NCBI GenBank assembly: GCA_029204225.1
Contig: CM055094.1
Span: 71,040,967 to 71,104,966, forward strand
Reading direction: 5' to 3'
Length of the DNA: 64,000 nt
From: Diphasiastrum complanatum
Taxonomy: Eukaryota > Streptophyta > Lycopodiopsida > Lycopodiales > Lycopodiaceae
A program made the translations under genes and the position numbers. Shown in pieces: positions 29,691-41,581 of this stretch. Positions within the stretch are counted from its first letter, which is position 1. The number at the start of each line of letters is the position of its first letter. A model generated the notes under the pieces. It ran no database searches. It was not told where the DNA came from and was given only the letters and a program-made list of their open reading frames with translations.

Positions 29691-30802
29691 ATAGAAAGAT
29701 TTCATGATTGATATAGAGAATATTAGTGTTCAAGTTGGATGCTTCACTATCACTTATACCAATTTTACATAATGAGATGAGAAAAACTACATGGAGGAGT
29801 ACATAGAATCCTAATGGATGGGTTCCTCCATGATTATGCCTATGATATCTTTGTAGAATAGTAGCAACACACCTTTGTGGTTCTCTTGCCGTCTGGTTCG
29901 GGGTTGTGTTAGGAATCTGGATTATAATGATTTTCAGTTGTGGGTGGAGTTATCATTGGTAAGTGAGGAAAGGGAACACATTACAATGGTAGTCACAATA
30001 TGTATCACAAGAATTTTAGGTTTGAGAGGATTTGAGAAGAGCTTTTCTGAAGCGGTATCGAAAGGAGCATGAGGATGAAGAAATTTTAGATAAGCTTCAG
30101 CGATTAAACAGAAGAGGAAGGAGGATGTAGTGGCTTACGTCTAGCAGTTCAAAGTACTTGAGAAAAGGCTTCAAGAACCACTGACAGATGCAAAATGCGT
30201 CAAATACTTTCGTCATGGGTTACATAAAGTTCTCAGGAGGGAAACCACATGATTGCATGGTTAGGGATTGGAACACATTGTTGAAGTAGCTCGGTAGTTA
30301 GAGGAAGAGGAGACATGAAAGAAGTATCGTCGCCATCGTAAACATCGTAGGCAAAGTGATTCGTCAAAGTCGGATTTGGATACAGATTATGTCTTCCAGT
30401 GCTATGAATTTTGACGATGGCTCTTTCTCTTCTGATGGAGGCAAAAAATTTAAGAAGCATAAGAAGAAGAGTAAAGATAAGGAACAAATGTCTGTTCGGA
30501 ATGATGAGGCGGTCACCACGGAATTTCGACAGGGAAGTGTACGATTCTGCCGAAATTGCAATCAAGATGGTCATTATATTAACCAATGTCTGAATGGCAC
30601 ACGATATTGTGCCATATGCAATATGTACAATCATTGGACTAGTGATTGTAGGAGGTTGCAGACTGTTTGGACTATAGGAGCATTTGCGGTGCAAACACAA
30701 CAACAACAGCAACCACAACCACAGTTGCAGCAACGTCCAATACCTTATCATCAAGGAGAACAAATGGAGCAATGGCCATTTCAGATACCAATACAATATT
30801 GA
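29691..30802 (+). pseudogene. Ty3/gypsy gag (family D, copy 1)
   Basis: A retrotransposon gag domain is readable across frameshifts: GFEKSF (30030), EDVVAYVxQFKVLEKRL near 30125-30170, then LTDAKCVKYFRHGLHKVLRR. It is followed by an intact 148-codon frame (30356-30802) with a lysine-rich tract and two CCHC knuckles, CRNCNQDGHYINQC (30548-30589) and CAICNMYNHWTSDC (30608-30649), and a Gln-rich tail. Gag packages element RNA into particles. Copy D2 (46590-48795, minus strand) has the same frame with the same end. The left boundary at about 29690 is where similarity to D2 stops. Confidence 0.8.
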
Positions 30803-31575
30803 CAAGATGTTTCGGAGAATGTTTGTTGTTTTGTAGCCAAATGGGGTATAGGTATTTTAATTGTGTCCCATATCATCAACAATTGGTTGGTAATTCAGAA
30901 CGAGTATTGCCTCCACCTCGATTAAATAATTGTTTCAATGATCATAATTTGAGGCACAACCATCATCAAAATCTTGGAGCAGGGAATGAATCAAAACAAC
31001 AAGTACCTCTGCAAGTGGTAACGTTGAAGAACCACAATTGATATGTCCAAGCGGTCACTTGTCATAGGGATAAAGGAACAGCGATAAGGCAGGACATACC
31101 AGCTGAAGATTTGTGGCCAAGTACAAGCCGAACATCCAACACTGACATAAGTCAGATGGCTAAAGTTACACATGAGGTGTTACACCAATTGCAGCAGAAT
31201 CAGGAACCCAATTCTTCTCAAAAATTGGTTGATATTGTGGCTGATCAGATTGCTGACTTTGTCAATAATTATAAGTTTCAAGTTACGATAGGGCAGTTGA
31301 TTCAAATTGCACCTTATTTAGCTGATTCAATATGCTCAAAATTGTTTGGATTTTAGTGACCAGAAGAGTTACCTTCAACATCGATCAGTACTACTGTGCA
31401 ATCAACAAAACATGATATTGTTCCGACATTGGAAATTAACATTTCAGGATCTTAATATCGGAGGTGTACATATTGATGGTGGAGTAGGAGTGGATATTAT
31501 CTCTGAGGAAACATACAATAAATTAAAAAATATACCATTTTAGAAAAGCCAACTTGTCATCCGAATACACGAGAT
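30803..31575 (+). pseudogene. Ty3/gypsy spacer and protease relic (family D, copy 1)
   Basis: Short frames follow gag, then the retropepsin motif IDGGVGVDI with DGG at 31475-31483 in the context LNIGGVHIDGG...YNKL, which fits gypsy proteases (L-DGGSxVN). Similarity to D2 ends near 31575; RT and integrase are absent. 31576-31641 is a short unassigned junction before element E-I. Confidence 0.7.
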
Positions 31576-31641
31576 TCTCCAAGAGATTCTGTTTAGCTTC
31601 AAAGTCTACGATAATGTGGGGGACTCTGAAGTAGTAGCGGA

Positions 31642-32489
31642 TTGCAACTCAAGGCGAGCTCCAACCAAGTCTCAGCCTCCCTTGCTGGAATGTTGTCCTG
31701 GCACTTGCCTTGGCATGCTTGCGTCCCGGAGACTAGGGTCGGTCACACACTTGAAATGTAACCTTCTTAGATTTATCAATAAAGTGGGATTTTCCTCAAA
31801 CTGACACTGATTACCTTCTCGGTTTCAGTGTTCGGTAAAAGCGCCAGTTGTAAGGCCGCTTCAAACTTTTTAATTTGGCACATAGCTGAGGGTCGTATCC
31901 CGGGATGCCAGTGGTATGTCGTCGGGACCATTTGGTCTGTGGCGCCAACGGTATGCTGTCGGGACCATTCGGTCCAGGAACTGGTTGTCTCCATATCTGT
32001 TACAGCTTGTGGTTCTGAGTGTCCCTTGCATGAACGTGAATGGGTTAAGCTCTTGGGGAACGGGCTCTAACTCGTCGGCTGAGTTGGATGGCTTGCTTGG
32101 GTGGAAGTTATCTGTTTATGGCTGTCCAGTCTGGCGTGGCGCCAAGTTGGCTTCCAGTGCTTGTGACGAAGCTTTCAGTTGGTTAAGTCTGATGTAAGTC
32201 AAACCACTTGCTTGGAATGGATGTTACTCGTTTGTAACGAAGCTTTGAGTTGGTTAAGTTTGATGTATGTCGGGCGGCTTGCTTGGAGAGAAGTCACCCA
32301 CATCGGGACCCTCGATCTAGCATGGCGCCAGATTGGATTTCAATGTTGGTTTCCAAACTTCCAGTTGGTTAAGTCTAGTCGTTGTTGGCGAGTTGACTGC
32401 TTGTATGTCAAGTGGGTTTGGACGACAAGAGTTGAAGGCTGGGAAGCTAAGTCGTGGTTCCCGGCTCCCTTTGGGATGCCTGCGCTACA
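31642..32489 (+). repeat. 5' LTR of E-I, truncated
   Basis: Matches 52762-53612. Includes a poly(A)-type motif ATCAATAAAGTGG near 31777 and ends GCCTGCGCTACA. Confidence 0.85.
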
Positions 32490-32491
32490 TG

Positions 32492-32504
32492 TGGTATCAG
32501 AGCC
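32492..32504 (+). other. primer binding site of E-I
   Basis: TGGTATCAGAGCC, complementary to the 3' end of initiator tRNA-Met, two bases after the LTR end. Confidence 0.85.
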
Positions 32505-32726
32505 GACTGGCCAGTCAGCTATGTGGATCTCACAGAAATGGCCACTATTTGGGGTTCATCAAGACAATTGTTGTGCAAGGTGCTGCCCACAATGTAAGCA
32601 CGGGTGTGTCCACGGTCGGGGTGGTCGACAGAACGGGGGCTTGTTGAGTCAAGGTGCTGCCCTTGAGGTGTAAGCACGGTCAGTTTCCGCGGTTTGGGCC
32701 TGGCGCTGTCTGCACGTAGGACAGAT

Positions 32727-33240
32727 GAGGCAATGTGCTGCCATTAGGTTGGTGTAAGCACGGTCTATGCCTTGTGGGGTGCGGGGTGACATATTCGCGA
32801 TAGCCACCGTTTGTTTAGCTATAAGAGCTATCGACCAAATTTGGTGGGGGCGTTACTGAGGCAATGTGCTGCCTAACGGTGAAAGTACGGGTGCATCCAC
32901 GATTGGGGTGTTATGTTGCTGATCGTTTAGCTATAAGGGCTATCGACTAGATTTGGTGGGGGTGTTACTGAGGCAATGTGCTGCCTAATGGTGAAAGCAC
33001 GGGTGCGTCCACGATTGGGATGGTATGTTGTCGATCATTTAGATATAAGGGCTATCGACTAGATTTGGTGGGAGTGTTACTGAGGCAATGTGCTGCCTAA
33101 TGGTGAAAGCACAGGTGCATCCATGGGGGTGGTATATTCAAGGATAGCTGCCGATCGTTTAGCTATAAGGGCTATTGACCAAAAAGTGGTGGGGCGTGAC
33201 TGAGGCAATCTGCTGGTTAATGGTGAAAGCACGGATAGTT
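32727..33240 (+). repeat. 112-131 bp minisatellite inside E-I
   Basis: Five units starting at GAGGCAAT(G/C)TGCTG, 32727, 32858, 32970, 33082 and 33202. Each includes GTGAAAGCACGG-like and TTTAGCTATAAGGGCTAT segments. E-II has only about two units (53850-54100), so the array expanded in E-I or contracted in E-II. Confidence 0.85.
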
Positions 33241-35090
33241 GAACGGGTGTCCTCTGTGGGCTGATTCTATGATCGATCTGTATGGGCGCGGCCAGGCAAA
33301 GGTCCTTTGGCAGGACTATCTCAAAGGGGGACTTTGTCTTTGTTACCTATTAGTAAACCTGCCTGAGTGTCTTGCTTGTATGTATTTGTGGTGAGTCTTA
33401 GTACTCGTGCTTTGTCTGGTTTGCATGATTGCTTGTGATACAAGGAGCTGATGGCTCGAGAAGGAACCTGTCTTTTGAAGGTTGATACCATCAAACAAAG
33501 AGGACTACAGAATCTGTGGGGCGGATTTGCAGTTCAAGTACTCGCATGTGAATGGCAACGAAACGACTCAATGTTTGGAAAGGATGGCTGGCTAGCCTGT
33601 TTCTTGGGTTAGTTTCATTTGCGACAATGCCCACCAGACGCAAGCAAGAAGTCAAAAGTTGGAAAGGGCAATTTTAGGGGAGATCTTCTATGGAGCAGTT
33701 GGTCTTCATTTGGGATGGCCACCGTTGGAACTGAAACTCACTGAGCATGGGTGATATCGAGTATCAGTTGGGTTTTTCCTCAAAGGGGAAAGACTAGGAT
33801 CCTCTTCAGAGATTGGCAACAAGTTGGATCGAGCCATAATCCTAGCAGATGGGAAGCAAAGTGTTGGAAAGGCTTTGTGTCCAAAGAACTCTACTCTAAG
33901 TCCGGTCAGCTGATTTTATAAGCAAGAGGGGAACTATGACACACACCTCTCTCTTGGGGCAAATTTTTGAATGAAAGTTGATCAAAATGGGGGCAAATTC
34001 AAGGTGACCTAGCCATACTCACACGAGGAGACTGGCGAACTTTGGACCTAATAAGTTGACAAGTTTTTGTTGCGAAATGGAAAGTTTTTATAGGCTTTCT
34101 TTGGACCAAGAATGATGAGGAAACATATGAGTACGCTAGCTTGTGTTACGTGTAAGGCAGCTGATCAATGAAGGAACTGTGAAAGTTGAGTCTTGCATGA
34201 GAGACTTGGTACTTCAAACGGACGCTAAGAGACAGTTCGTGTTGAGATCGGACTAGTGCAAACTCTGGGTGCATGTGTCTGATTCAAAGAGAACTACTTG
34301 AATCCAAGCTCGATGTACACTTCTTGTTTTGACTGCGAGGCAATTGACCAGTGATGGAATTGTGAAAGTCAAGCTTTGCGTGACGGACATGGTGCTTCAA
34401 ACAAACGAGAAGAGATAGTTCGTATGCGGATCAAACTGGTGCGACCCTTTGGCTCTCCACGAGGTCAATGGCTACATTTGGGCTGATTCAAAGAGCTTCA
34501 AGCTAATGAGAGGTGCATTGCGGAGTACTCAATCTTTGCCTACCTTAAAGAGCCAAGAAGGAAAAGTATCAAGATCAGGCTGGGACAAGGAGAGAAATCC
34601 AGACGCGAAAGCAACAAGGCACGGAGTGGACCATAAAGTGGGCAATCAAACAATAAATCCTTTGGCTCAGGGAACCTTGATAACTGTGCGGAACTGATCA
34701 AATCTGGAGCTCAGGGAGCTCAACACAAAGTGCATCAAGGACAAATCAGGAGCTCAAAGGAGTTCCAAAGTCAAAAAGTCAGAAGCGACAGGGGCGAACA
34801 TTTCATAGAAAGGCCTCTGTCACCAGTTAATAAGGTTCTTGGGTTTTACGTAAGTGATATAAAATCTACGCTTTTCCCAGACAAAGACATATTTTCAAGT
34901 TATGTAATTTTTCAGTACAAAGAGCTGAGCCTCCGACTTGTGGTGTGCCAGCTTCAATGTTAATAAAAAGTGGCCAGTAAATTGAGTACTGTGCCAAGTA
35001 GCTTAAGTGTATAGTTATTTTAATTGGGAGACACATTTACTTTAATCTGACATCTGATGAGGACATCAGATTTTATAAAGGTGGGGTGGA
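33241..35090 (+). other. E-I interior, decayed unrecognised coding-like region and PPT
   Basis: Co-linear with 54100-56200. Around 33540-33800 one frame carries phrases conserved in E-II (PVSWVSFICDNAHQTQA), and 34449-34920 contains further long open stretches, but stops interrupt it and no retroviral domain is visible. PPT AAAGGTGGGGTGGA is at 35077-35090. Confidence 0.5.
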
Positions 35091-36245
35091 TGTTGTAAAG
35101 CTACCTTTACAAGCTTTACTTCCGGCGCCAGTGGCGCCAGCTTTGTCCCCGGCGCCAGCGGCGCCCCTACTGCTCCCGGCGCCACTGTGACCAGAATCCA
35201 GCTGGCGCCAAGTTCTTATGGCTGAAAATCTTTGATCGGTTCTAGCAAAGTCTAGAGAGCTCAGATCGATGTGCAATCACCTCACACGATCTAGGCATGA
35301 TTAAAGGAAGCCTGGGGATCAATAAATTCTAGAGAGAGAAAATAGGCTTTACCAGCCTGGATAGAGTACTTGGTATGAGGGGAGGTGGTGAATCCCACCA
35401 ATACTATAGGGGAGTGCGAGTTGCGACTCAGGGCGAGCTCCAACCAAGTCTCAGCCTCCCTTGCTGGAATGTTGTCCTGGCACTCGCCTTGGCATGCCAG
35501 CGCCCCGGAGACTAGGGTCGGTCACACACTTGAAATGTAACCTTCTCAGATTTATCAATAAAGTGGGATTTTCCTCAAACTAACTCTGATTACCTTCTAG
35601 GTTTTAGTGTTTGGTAAAAGCGCCAGTTGTAAGGCCGCTTCAAACTTCTTAATTTGGCACATAGCTGAGGGTCGTATCCCGGGATGCCAGCGGTATGCCG
35701 TCGGGACCATTCAGTCCGTGGCGCTAGCGGTATGCTGTCGGGACCATTCGGTCCAGGAACTGGTTGTCTTCATATCTATTGTGGCTTGTGGTTCTGAGTG
35801 TTCCTTGCATGAACGTGAATGGGTTAAGCTCTTGGGGAACAGGCTCTAACCTGTCGGCTGAGTTGGATGGCTTGCTTGGGTGGAAGTTACCTGTTTATGG
35901 CTATCTAGCCTGGCGTGGCGCCAGGTTGGCTTCTAGCGCTCATCCTGATGTAAGTTAGACCACTTGCTTGGAATGGATGTTGCTCGTTTGTAACAAAGCT
36001 TCGAGTTGGTTAAGTTTGATGTATGTCGGGCGGCTTGCTTGGAGGAAAGTCACCCACATCGGGACCCCCGATCTGGCATGGCGCCAGGTTGGATCTCAAT
36101 GTTGGTTTCCGAACTTCCAGTTGGTTAAGTCTGATCGTTGTTGGCGAGTTGGCTGCTTGTATGTCAAGTGCGTTTGGACGGCAAGAGTTGAAGGCTGGGA
36201 AGCTAAGTCGTGGTTCCCGGCTCCCTTTGGGATGCCTGCACTACA
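35091..36245 (+). repeat. 3' LTR of E-I
   Basis: 1155 bp from TGTTGTAAAGCTACC to GCCTGCACTACA. The first 130 bp contain several GGCGCC palindromes (near 35124, 35133, 35149, 35158, 35177 and 35204). Confidence 0.88.
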
Positions 36246-36689
36246 GGTGATGTGGCCATGGGAGTATCTAAGGGGGTGGCCTCCGTTATGGGAGATGTGG
36301 CCCTGGGAGTGTCTGCGGGGGGTGGCCTCAGGTGTGGGAGATGCCCCGCCAACAAGAGAATACTAATGTTGTGGTGTGTACGTAGTGTATTGGGTGGGGG
36401 GGAGGGGGGGGATAGGGAGGGGGGATATTGAAGGTAGAATAGCCAATGGGGGGCATCAGGATGGGAGAATATATAAGGGGGACTGGTGGGGAGTGGGCTG
36501 GAGACCCCATGGTGAAACGTGACCTCACGGAGTATAGCCGGAAGGACAAAACTCAGTGGCAGTGGGTCTAAAGGGAGGGAAAATGTGAGGGTGAAAAAGG
36601 GTGTGTCGGAAAGCTGAGGTGTGACAAATGTAGGAGTCTCGATATCGTGTGACATACGTGATGTTTCCTGGGTCAGTGTATCTCAAGGT
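36246..36689. other. G-rich unassigned stretch
   Basis: Starts with a three-fold GG(A/C)GATGTGGCC...GGGAGT(A/G)TCT phrase (36246-36330) and contains a G-rich tract GGGGGGGAGGGGGGGGA (about 36397-36413). No gene recognised. The minus-strand frame at 36203-36655 is proline-rich and not convincing. Confidence 0.4.
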
Positions 36690-37131
36690 AGTGACCCCCC
36701 ACAACAAGATGTGCTACGAGGACGTGCAGGACTCACGACCACATTGGGGATATCAGGGTCATTGCCACATCTTCCACAATAGGAGGCACCGAGGCGGCTC
36801 CTCTTCCTCTCTCGAGAGTGTCGGGAGGAAGCACTGATAGTAGCGCCATAGGTGGGGGTGCGACTCGAGTGACCCTCATGGGAAGGGGAAACATGTAACT
36901 GGTCTACATGAGGAGTCGACTTACTCTCCTCGGTCGATGATGTGTACTCAACCAATCGAGAGGATCTATGAGCCTCATGTCAAGCCCTCAATCTTTGTAA
37001 GACCCTATCCTGCTGCGAGGAAGGCAACCGATCAAGGTAGCTACTGAGATCACTCTTGCCTCATAGAGGAAAGGTGTGATGACCTGCGACTATGGCGTGA
37101 CCTTTGACTAGGGGATCCATCATTTGACATA
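36690..37131 (-). pseudogene. Ser/Arg-rich coding relic, function unknown
   Basis: On the minus strand ATG at 37129-37131 opens MSNDGSPSQRSRHSRRSSHL. After frameshifts near 37050-36960 it continues with LVEYTSSTEESKSTPHVDQL, a second Arg/Ser stretch (RHSRERKRSRLGAS) and CGRCG. It is coherent in composition over about 140 codons, but I do not recognise a family; retroelement gag is one possibility. Confidence 0.35.
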
Positions 37132-37216
37132 ATGGGTGCAATGGAATAAGAGGGATAAATAATGCAGACAACCAAGAGGAGTCTCAAAAATAGTAAAAAA
37201 AAACATCACCATGTCC

Positions 37217-37219
<3 letters not shown>

Positions 37220-37289
<70 letters not shown>
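37220..37289. repeat. (CT)n microsatellite
   Basis: 35 CT units, uninterrupted. Confidence 0.95.
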
Positions 37290-37292
<3 letters not shown>

Positions 37293-38297
37293 CTGTGGGC
37301 TAAAAAAATAGAGTTTTGTGAAACAGATGCCAAAACTTTTATGTATACTGACTCATAGCTACAACGTCAATATCGACACATATGTATTGTCAATTCATAA
37401 CCATTTCAAGTTCAAACAACAATGATGATTTAGATTAAATCACATTGAGAAATAGACATCAATAAGAGGCTCACTGGCCCCGCAAGTGACTCGTACGTAA
37501 CGAGGGGGTGTCTCTTCTATGAAGAAACGAAAGAGGACTATGGTGTGTAGGCCCATGGCAATTCTTGAACCACATGGTTCATAGCATCGAAGAGAGAAAA
37601 TGATGCTGCTACTTCGAACTCAACACTTCAAAGTGATGAATCCACATGAACCTCATGCAACCTTTTAGAGTTATTGAGTTTGAAGTAGTAGACACACTTT
37701 TCTCATTTCGATGTGGTGAACCATGAGGTTCAAGAACGTCAACCGCCTGCACACCATATGCCTCTTTGGTGTCATCATTTTTAGGCGAGACACCCTATCG
37801 GCACAGACAATTTGATTGCGGAGCCAATTAGCCCCCTTTGCATCCTCAATGGATCGTGTGTTCACGAATATTGTTAGGGTTTAGGGTATGTGGTTAATCA
37901 TAAATGGAAAATTGATTTATATGTTGGTAGTGCCCTCGTAGCTTTGACTCAATACCTTTAATAGATCGGACTATGATATGGGAACCACACATGCACATAC
38001 ACACATGAATAAATTAAGACCTAACAAATTATGAAACACAAATGAATGGCATCACCTTCCTAGTAGTGGTATAAGAGCAGCATGGATCCTCTTGTGGGTC
38101 AACGATTTGCCTCCTACTAGCGCTACCTTGCTGTCCTCCTTCCAGCACTATCTTCTTCCTCCCTCAACACCAACAGAAAATGTGTTTTTGGTTACGGTTT
38201 TTTGGAGATACAGGCAAAGTGGTGGGCGCTCAGATCTGCAGCATCAGTGCAGGGAAAAGTATCCATCACAAGCAATCATCAGAGTTTGAGGGAAATG

Positions 38298-38333
<36 letters not shown>

Positions 38334-38597
38334 AGACAAAGAGAGAGAGAGAGATCATGAAAGAGTTACAGGTAACCAACACTCTCAATTCTAGGCATGT
38401 AGCCCTTGTTTTCTTATGATAAAGACGTGGTTCAAATGTTTCTTGTTGGACGATAAGTTCCACGAGAAAGCCCAAACGCCGCATGTGGTGACATTCTGGA
38501 ATAGGATACAACCGTACGGTTCGGGATTTTTGATTAGCACTCTACTATGTTCTTTCTTTTTTTCTTCCTCGTGTGTGTTTAAGTATTAGGGTTTACG
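37290..38597. other. no gene recognised; degenerate copia leader suspected
   Basis: AT-rich with a telobox-like TTAGGGTTTAGGG at about 37876. At 38067-38078 TGGTATAAGAGC followed by AGCATGGATCC resembles a mutated copia primer binding site and gag start. (GA)n tracts at 38298-38330 and 38340-38354. No supported coding sequence. Confidence 0.35.
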
Positions 38598-38622
38598 GTG
38601 TGTGTGTGCGTGTGCGTGTGTG
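38598..38622. repeat. interrupted (TG)n tract truncating copia K
   Basis: GTGTGTGTGTGCGTGTGCGTGTGTG directly adjoins the broken RNase H frame. Confidence 0.85.
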
Positions 38623-39939
38623 ATTTCCTATCGACTGTGTCCCCTGCCCAATATGAATTTGCATACCCATTGACTCCATCGCAAGGTCCTTGGTAACGTA
38701 GCCCATGCCTCAAAGTGCCCTTCAGGTATCTCAACACTCGCTTCGCTGCTTGCCAATGGCCAGTCACAAGATTTACTAGAAATTGGCTCAGCTTGCCCGT
38801 CGCAGTAGATATGTCCGGCCTTGTGCATATCATGGCGTACATTAACGATCCAATGAGACTCCTGTATGGATATCGACACATGTCAGTTTGATCTTTCTTA
38901 GACATTGGCGACATCTCCGAGTTGAGTCTGATCCCTGGATCCAGTGGTGTGCCAACAGGAGCTGCATCCATCATGCCATACCTTATGAGCATATTTATAA
39001 TATATCTTTCTTGGCTAAGTTGGATCCATCTGTCCTTTCTGTTTCTGCTGAAATGAATGCCCAGGCAATAGTGCAATTCTCCTAAGTGCTTTATCTTGAA
39101 TTCTGTCTTGAGCTCTGCCTTGCACTAATTCAGACTCCTAACATCATTTCCAATTCCAATGATGTCATCAACATATATTGCCATCACAGTGATCTCTGAT
39201 CTTGTTCTCTTGAAGAAGATGCTATGATCCATGTTGCACCTCTTGAAGCCCCTGCTTTGGAAAAATATTTCCATAATTTCATACAACACTCGAGATGCTG
39301 TTTGAGTCCATAGAGTGCCTTCTTCAGCTTGTATACTAGATTAATCCCTTGCTCAAATCCTTCAGGCTGCTTCATGTACACATCCTCATTCAGATCCCAA
39401 TTCAAGAACGTCGTCTTGACATCCAACTGGTGGATTTCCTTGACGTCCAACTAGTGGATTTCCATGTCATTTAGTGTTGCCCATGCCAGCAAAATTCTGA
39501 TCGATCTGATCCTTGCAACCGGTGCGAATGTTTCATCAAAATCTATTCCCTCTGTCTGAGCACATCCCTTTGCTATTATTCTCTCTTTGTACCTTTCTAG
39601 TCCTCTGTCAACATCAAACTTTATTTTGAACACCCATTTGCAGCCTATTGTCTTTCTTCCCTTTGGAAGATGTACTAAGTCCCAAGCATCATTATGTTGA
39701 ATGGACTTCATCTCCTCCAGCATCGCTTGGTGCCACATGCTAGAGCTTTCGGAATCTTGTGCTTTTTGAAAATTTGCAGGCTCCATCACATGCTCCTTGC
39801 TCATGAAAACCATATCATCAAACCTGTGAGGCATCTTTCTTACCTTGGTAGGTCTTCTCTCTTCTTCATGCTCTTGCAATTGAATGCTCTGGCATGTTTC
39901 TTCGAGAGGTCCATCCTCTAGTCCTGAACTTGTCCCCAC
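38623..39939 (-). pseudogene. copia K: reverse transcriptase and truncated RNase H
   Basis: Minus strand. RT runs from about 39770 (MWHQAMLEEMKSIQHNDAWD) through GCKWVFKIK, AKGCAQTEGIDFDETFAPVA and DVKTTFLNWDLNEDVYMKQP to the catalytic YVDD at 39164-39175. Then MHYCLGIHFSR and YRSLIGSLMYAMICTRPDIS, and RNase H starts at GYANSYWAGDTVDRKS. It is cut off at about 38622 by a (CA)n-type tract, so the RNase H active site, PPT and 3' LTR are missing. An inserted repeat phrase (DVKEIHQLDVK, with TGGTGGATTTCC in duplicate near 39430 and 39453) and several frameshifts are present. Confidence 0.9.
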
Positions 39940-41494
39940 CTATTGTCCTCTCCAACGTGCTCTCTAGGTCCACGCCTTCCTGTTGTTGAGTAGCCTCACA
40001 GCTGTCAGATATCAGAATTGGTTCCTCAGTGACTATTACCACTGAGCTTCCTGAAATCTTTGGTTTGCTGTTTGTCTGATATCCGACATACCCTGCAGAG
40101 TCGTCATCAAATATAAAATCCCTACTGATGATGAAAGCATTTGTGGTTAGATTGTACAGCTTGTACCCTTTTGTGCCATCAGGATACTTGAAAAAAATGC
40201 ATCTTTGTCCTTTGGGGTCCAGTTTTCTCCTCTTCTCTTTTGGAACATGTGCGAATGCAACGCACCCAAATACTCTGAAGTAGCTAACATTCGATTTCCT
40301 TCCATACCATGCTTTATATGGTGTCTTCCCATTTAATGCTTTTGTTGGTGACCTGTTGATTATGTGACATGCCGTCGTGTGACTGCTTCTTCCCAAAGGA
40401 GCTTCGAGAGGTCTCCGTCATGCAACATGACCTGACCATCTCCATGACGGTCCTTTTTTTTCTTTCTGCCACTCCGTTCTGCTGTGGATTATAGGGAATA
40501 GTGAACTCTCTCAAAATACCATGATCTCTGCGAAAGCTGTCGAATTCTCTGCTTCTGTATTCTCCTCCATTGTCACTTCTGATCCTTTTGATCTTCCTCT
40601 TTGTTTCGCCCTCTGCCACCTCCTTAAAGGCCTTGAAGCTCTCCAGTGCCTGACTTTTCTGCTTAAGAGTCCATATTTTGACTCTTCTGGTGCAGTCGTC
40701 GATAAATGTAATGAAGTATTTGGATCCCCCAATTGATGTGCATTCCATGGGTCTGCATATGTCACTATGTATCAGATCGATTATTTCAAATGACTGTTTG
40801 CTCTTCCATCTGGAAATGGCTCTTTGTGCTGCTTTCCAAACACGCAAGCTTCACATCTGTCGATGGTCTCCTCAGGTTTGCAATCAAATCCTCTAAGCAT
40901 TCCGTCTTTTGCATGTCTTTGTAGGTTGCACCTTCCGAGATGTCCTAACCTCCTATGCCAGAGGTTGTTTACCTTTCTTGAACTGAGTGTTACACAAGCC
41001 GTGGACCTTTCCTCAGCTCCCCTTTGGAGTTGATAAAGTCCTCCAATGCAAAAACCAATTCCTATTAGATCTTCATCCCTCTGGATGCTGCATCTGTCTC
41101 TTTCAAATAGTACATCCAACCCAATGTCAATGATTCGTGCTATTGACATCAAGTTTTTTGCCAGATTTGGGATGAACAGAATGTCTCTAAGAGTTATGCT
41201 CCTTCCTTGACCAAGCCATATACACACGGTTCCTCTTCCAACTGCGTTAACCTTTTCGCTATCGCCCATCATAATTTTCTTTCCCGCAAGCATTTTGTAC
41301 ACGGTGAATGTTATCCGATTGTTCGTCATGTGTGATGTCGCTGCAGAGTCCAGGTACCAGTATGGATCGTCAGTGCTATCTTGCGCTCTGGTTCTTGGCG
41401 TTACTTCAACCATGTTCACACTCATGCCCAATGAGTACCCTCCTGACGTGTTGTCAGATTCTTCTGTTGAACTCCAGTTCTCCTCTGCCATCAT
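39866..41494 (-). pseudogene. copia K: protease, pre-integrase and integrase
   Basis: Minus strand. Protease motif WYLDSAATSHM (about 41334-41366), ILFIPNLAKNLMS, then the pre-integrase block LWHRRLGHLG (about 40945-40974). The integrase catalytic triad is readable: HSDICRPM, IRSDNGGEY and NGVAERKKRTVMEMV give Asp, Asp and Glu. The C-terminal part has VSYFRVFGCVAFAHVPKEKR and YPDGTKGYKLY. A frameshift near 40390 separates core from C-terminus. This is the most complete pol in the window, but not functional. Confidence 0.92.
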
Positions 41495-41581
41495 TGCAAA
41501 TGCATCCGACTTCTCTTCCTCCTCCTCAACGATGTTCGCCTGCTCTGCATCCCTCTTCTTGATATCTTCCGTCTTCTTGTT

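Larger units (their letters stand above)
31642..36245 (+). mobile_element. non-autonomous LTR retrotransposon E-I, 5'-truncated
   Basis: Partner of the intact E-II (52382-57419). The 5' LTR here lacks its first about 375 bp (31642-32489 retained). PBS at 32492-32504, a 2.6-kb interior without gag or pol domains, PPT at 35077-35090, and a full 3' LTR at 35091-36245. Long LTRs (about 1.2 kb) with a non-coding interior fit the LARD class of plant elements. It must be moved by proteins of another element; with an iMet primer site either superfamily is possible. No target duplication can be read because the left end is lost. Confidence 0.82.

Noticed and set aside
30233-30805. 190-codon minus-strand frame opposite the gypsy gag (and 47671-48213 plus)
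   Set aside because: Antisense shadow of gag: the sense strand has two zinc knuckles and a gag domain, while the antisense frame has no recognisable domain.
32727-33240. CRISPR-like array
   Set aside because: Units are 112-131 bp with no unique spacers; this is a minisatellite in a plant retroelement.
35115-35215. TGGCGCC-type motifs as a retroviral tRNA-Lys primer binding site
   Set aside because: They lie inside the LTR and are repeated many times; the true primer site is TGGTATCAGAGCC after the LTR.
35091-36245. Solo LTR at E-I
   Set aside because: A PPT and a co-linear 2.6-kb interior with a PBS precede it, so it is the 3' LTR of a truncated element.
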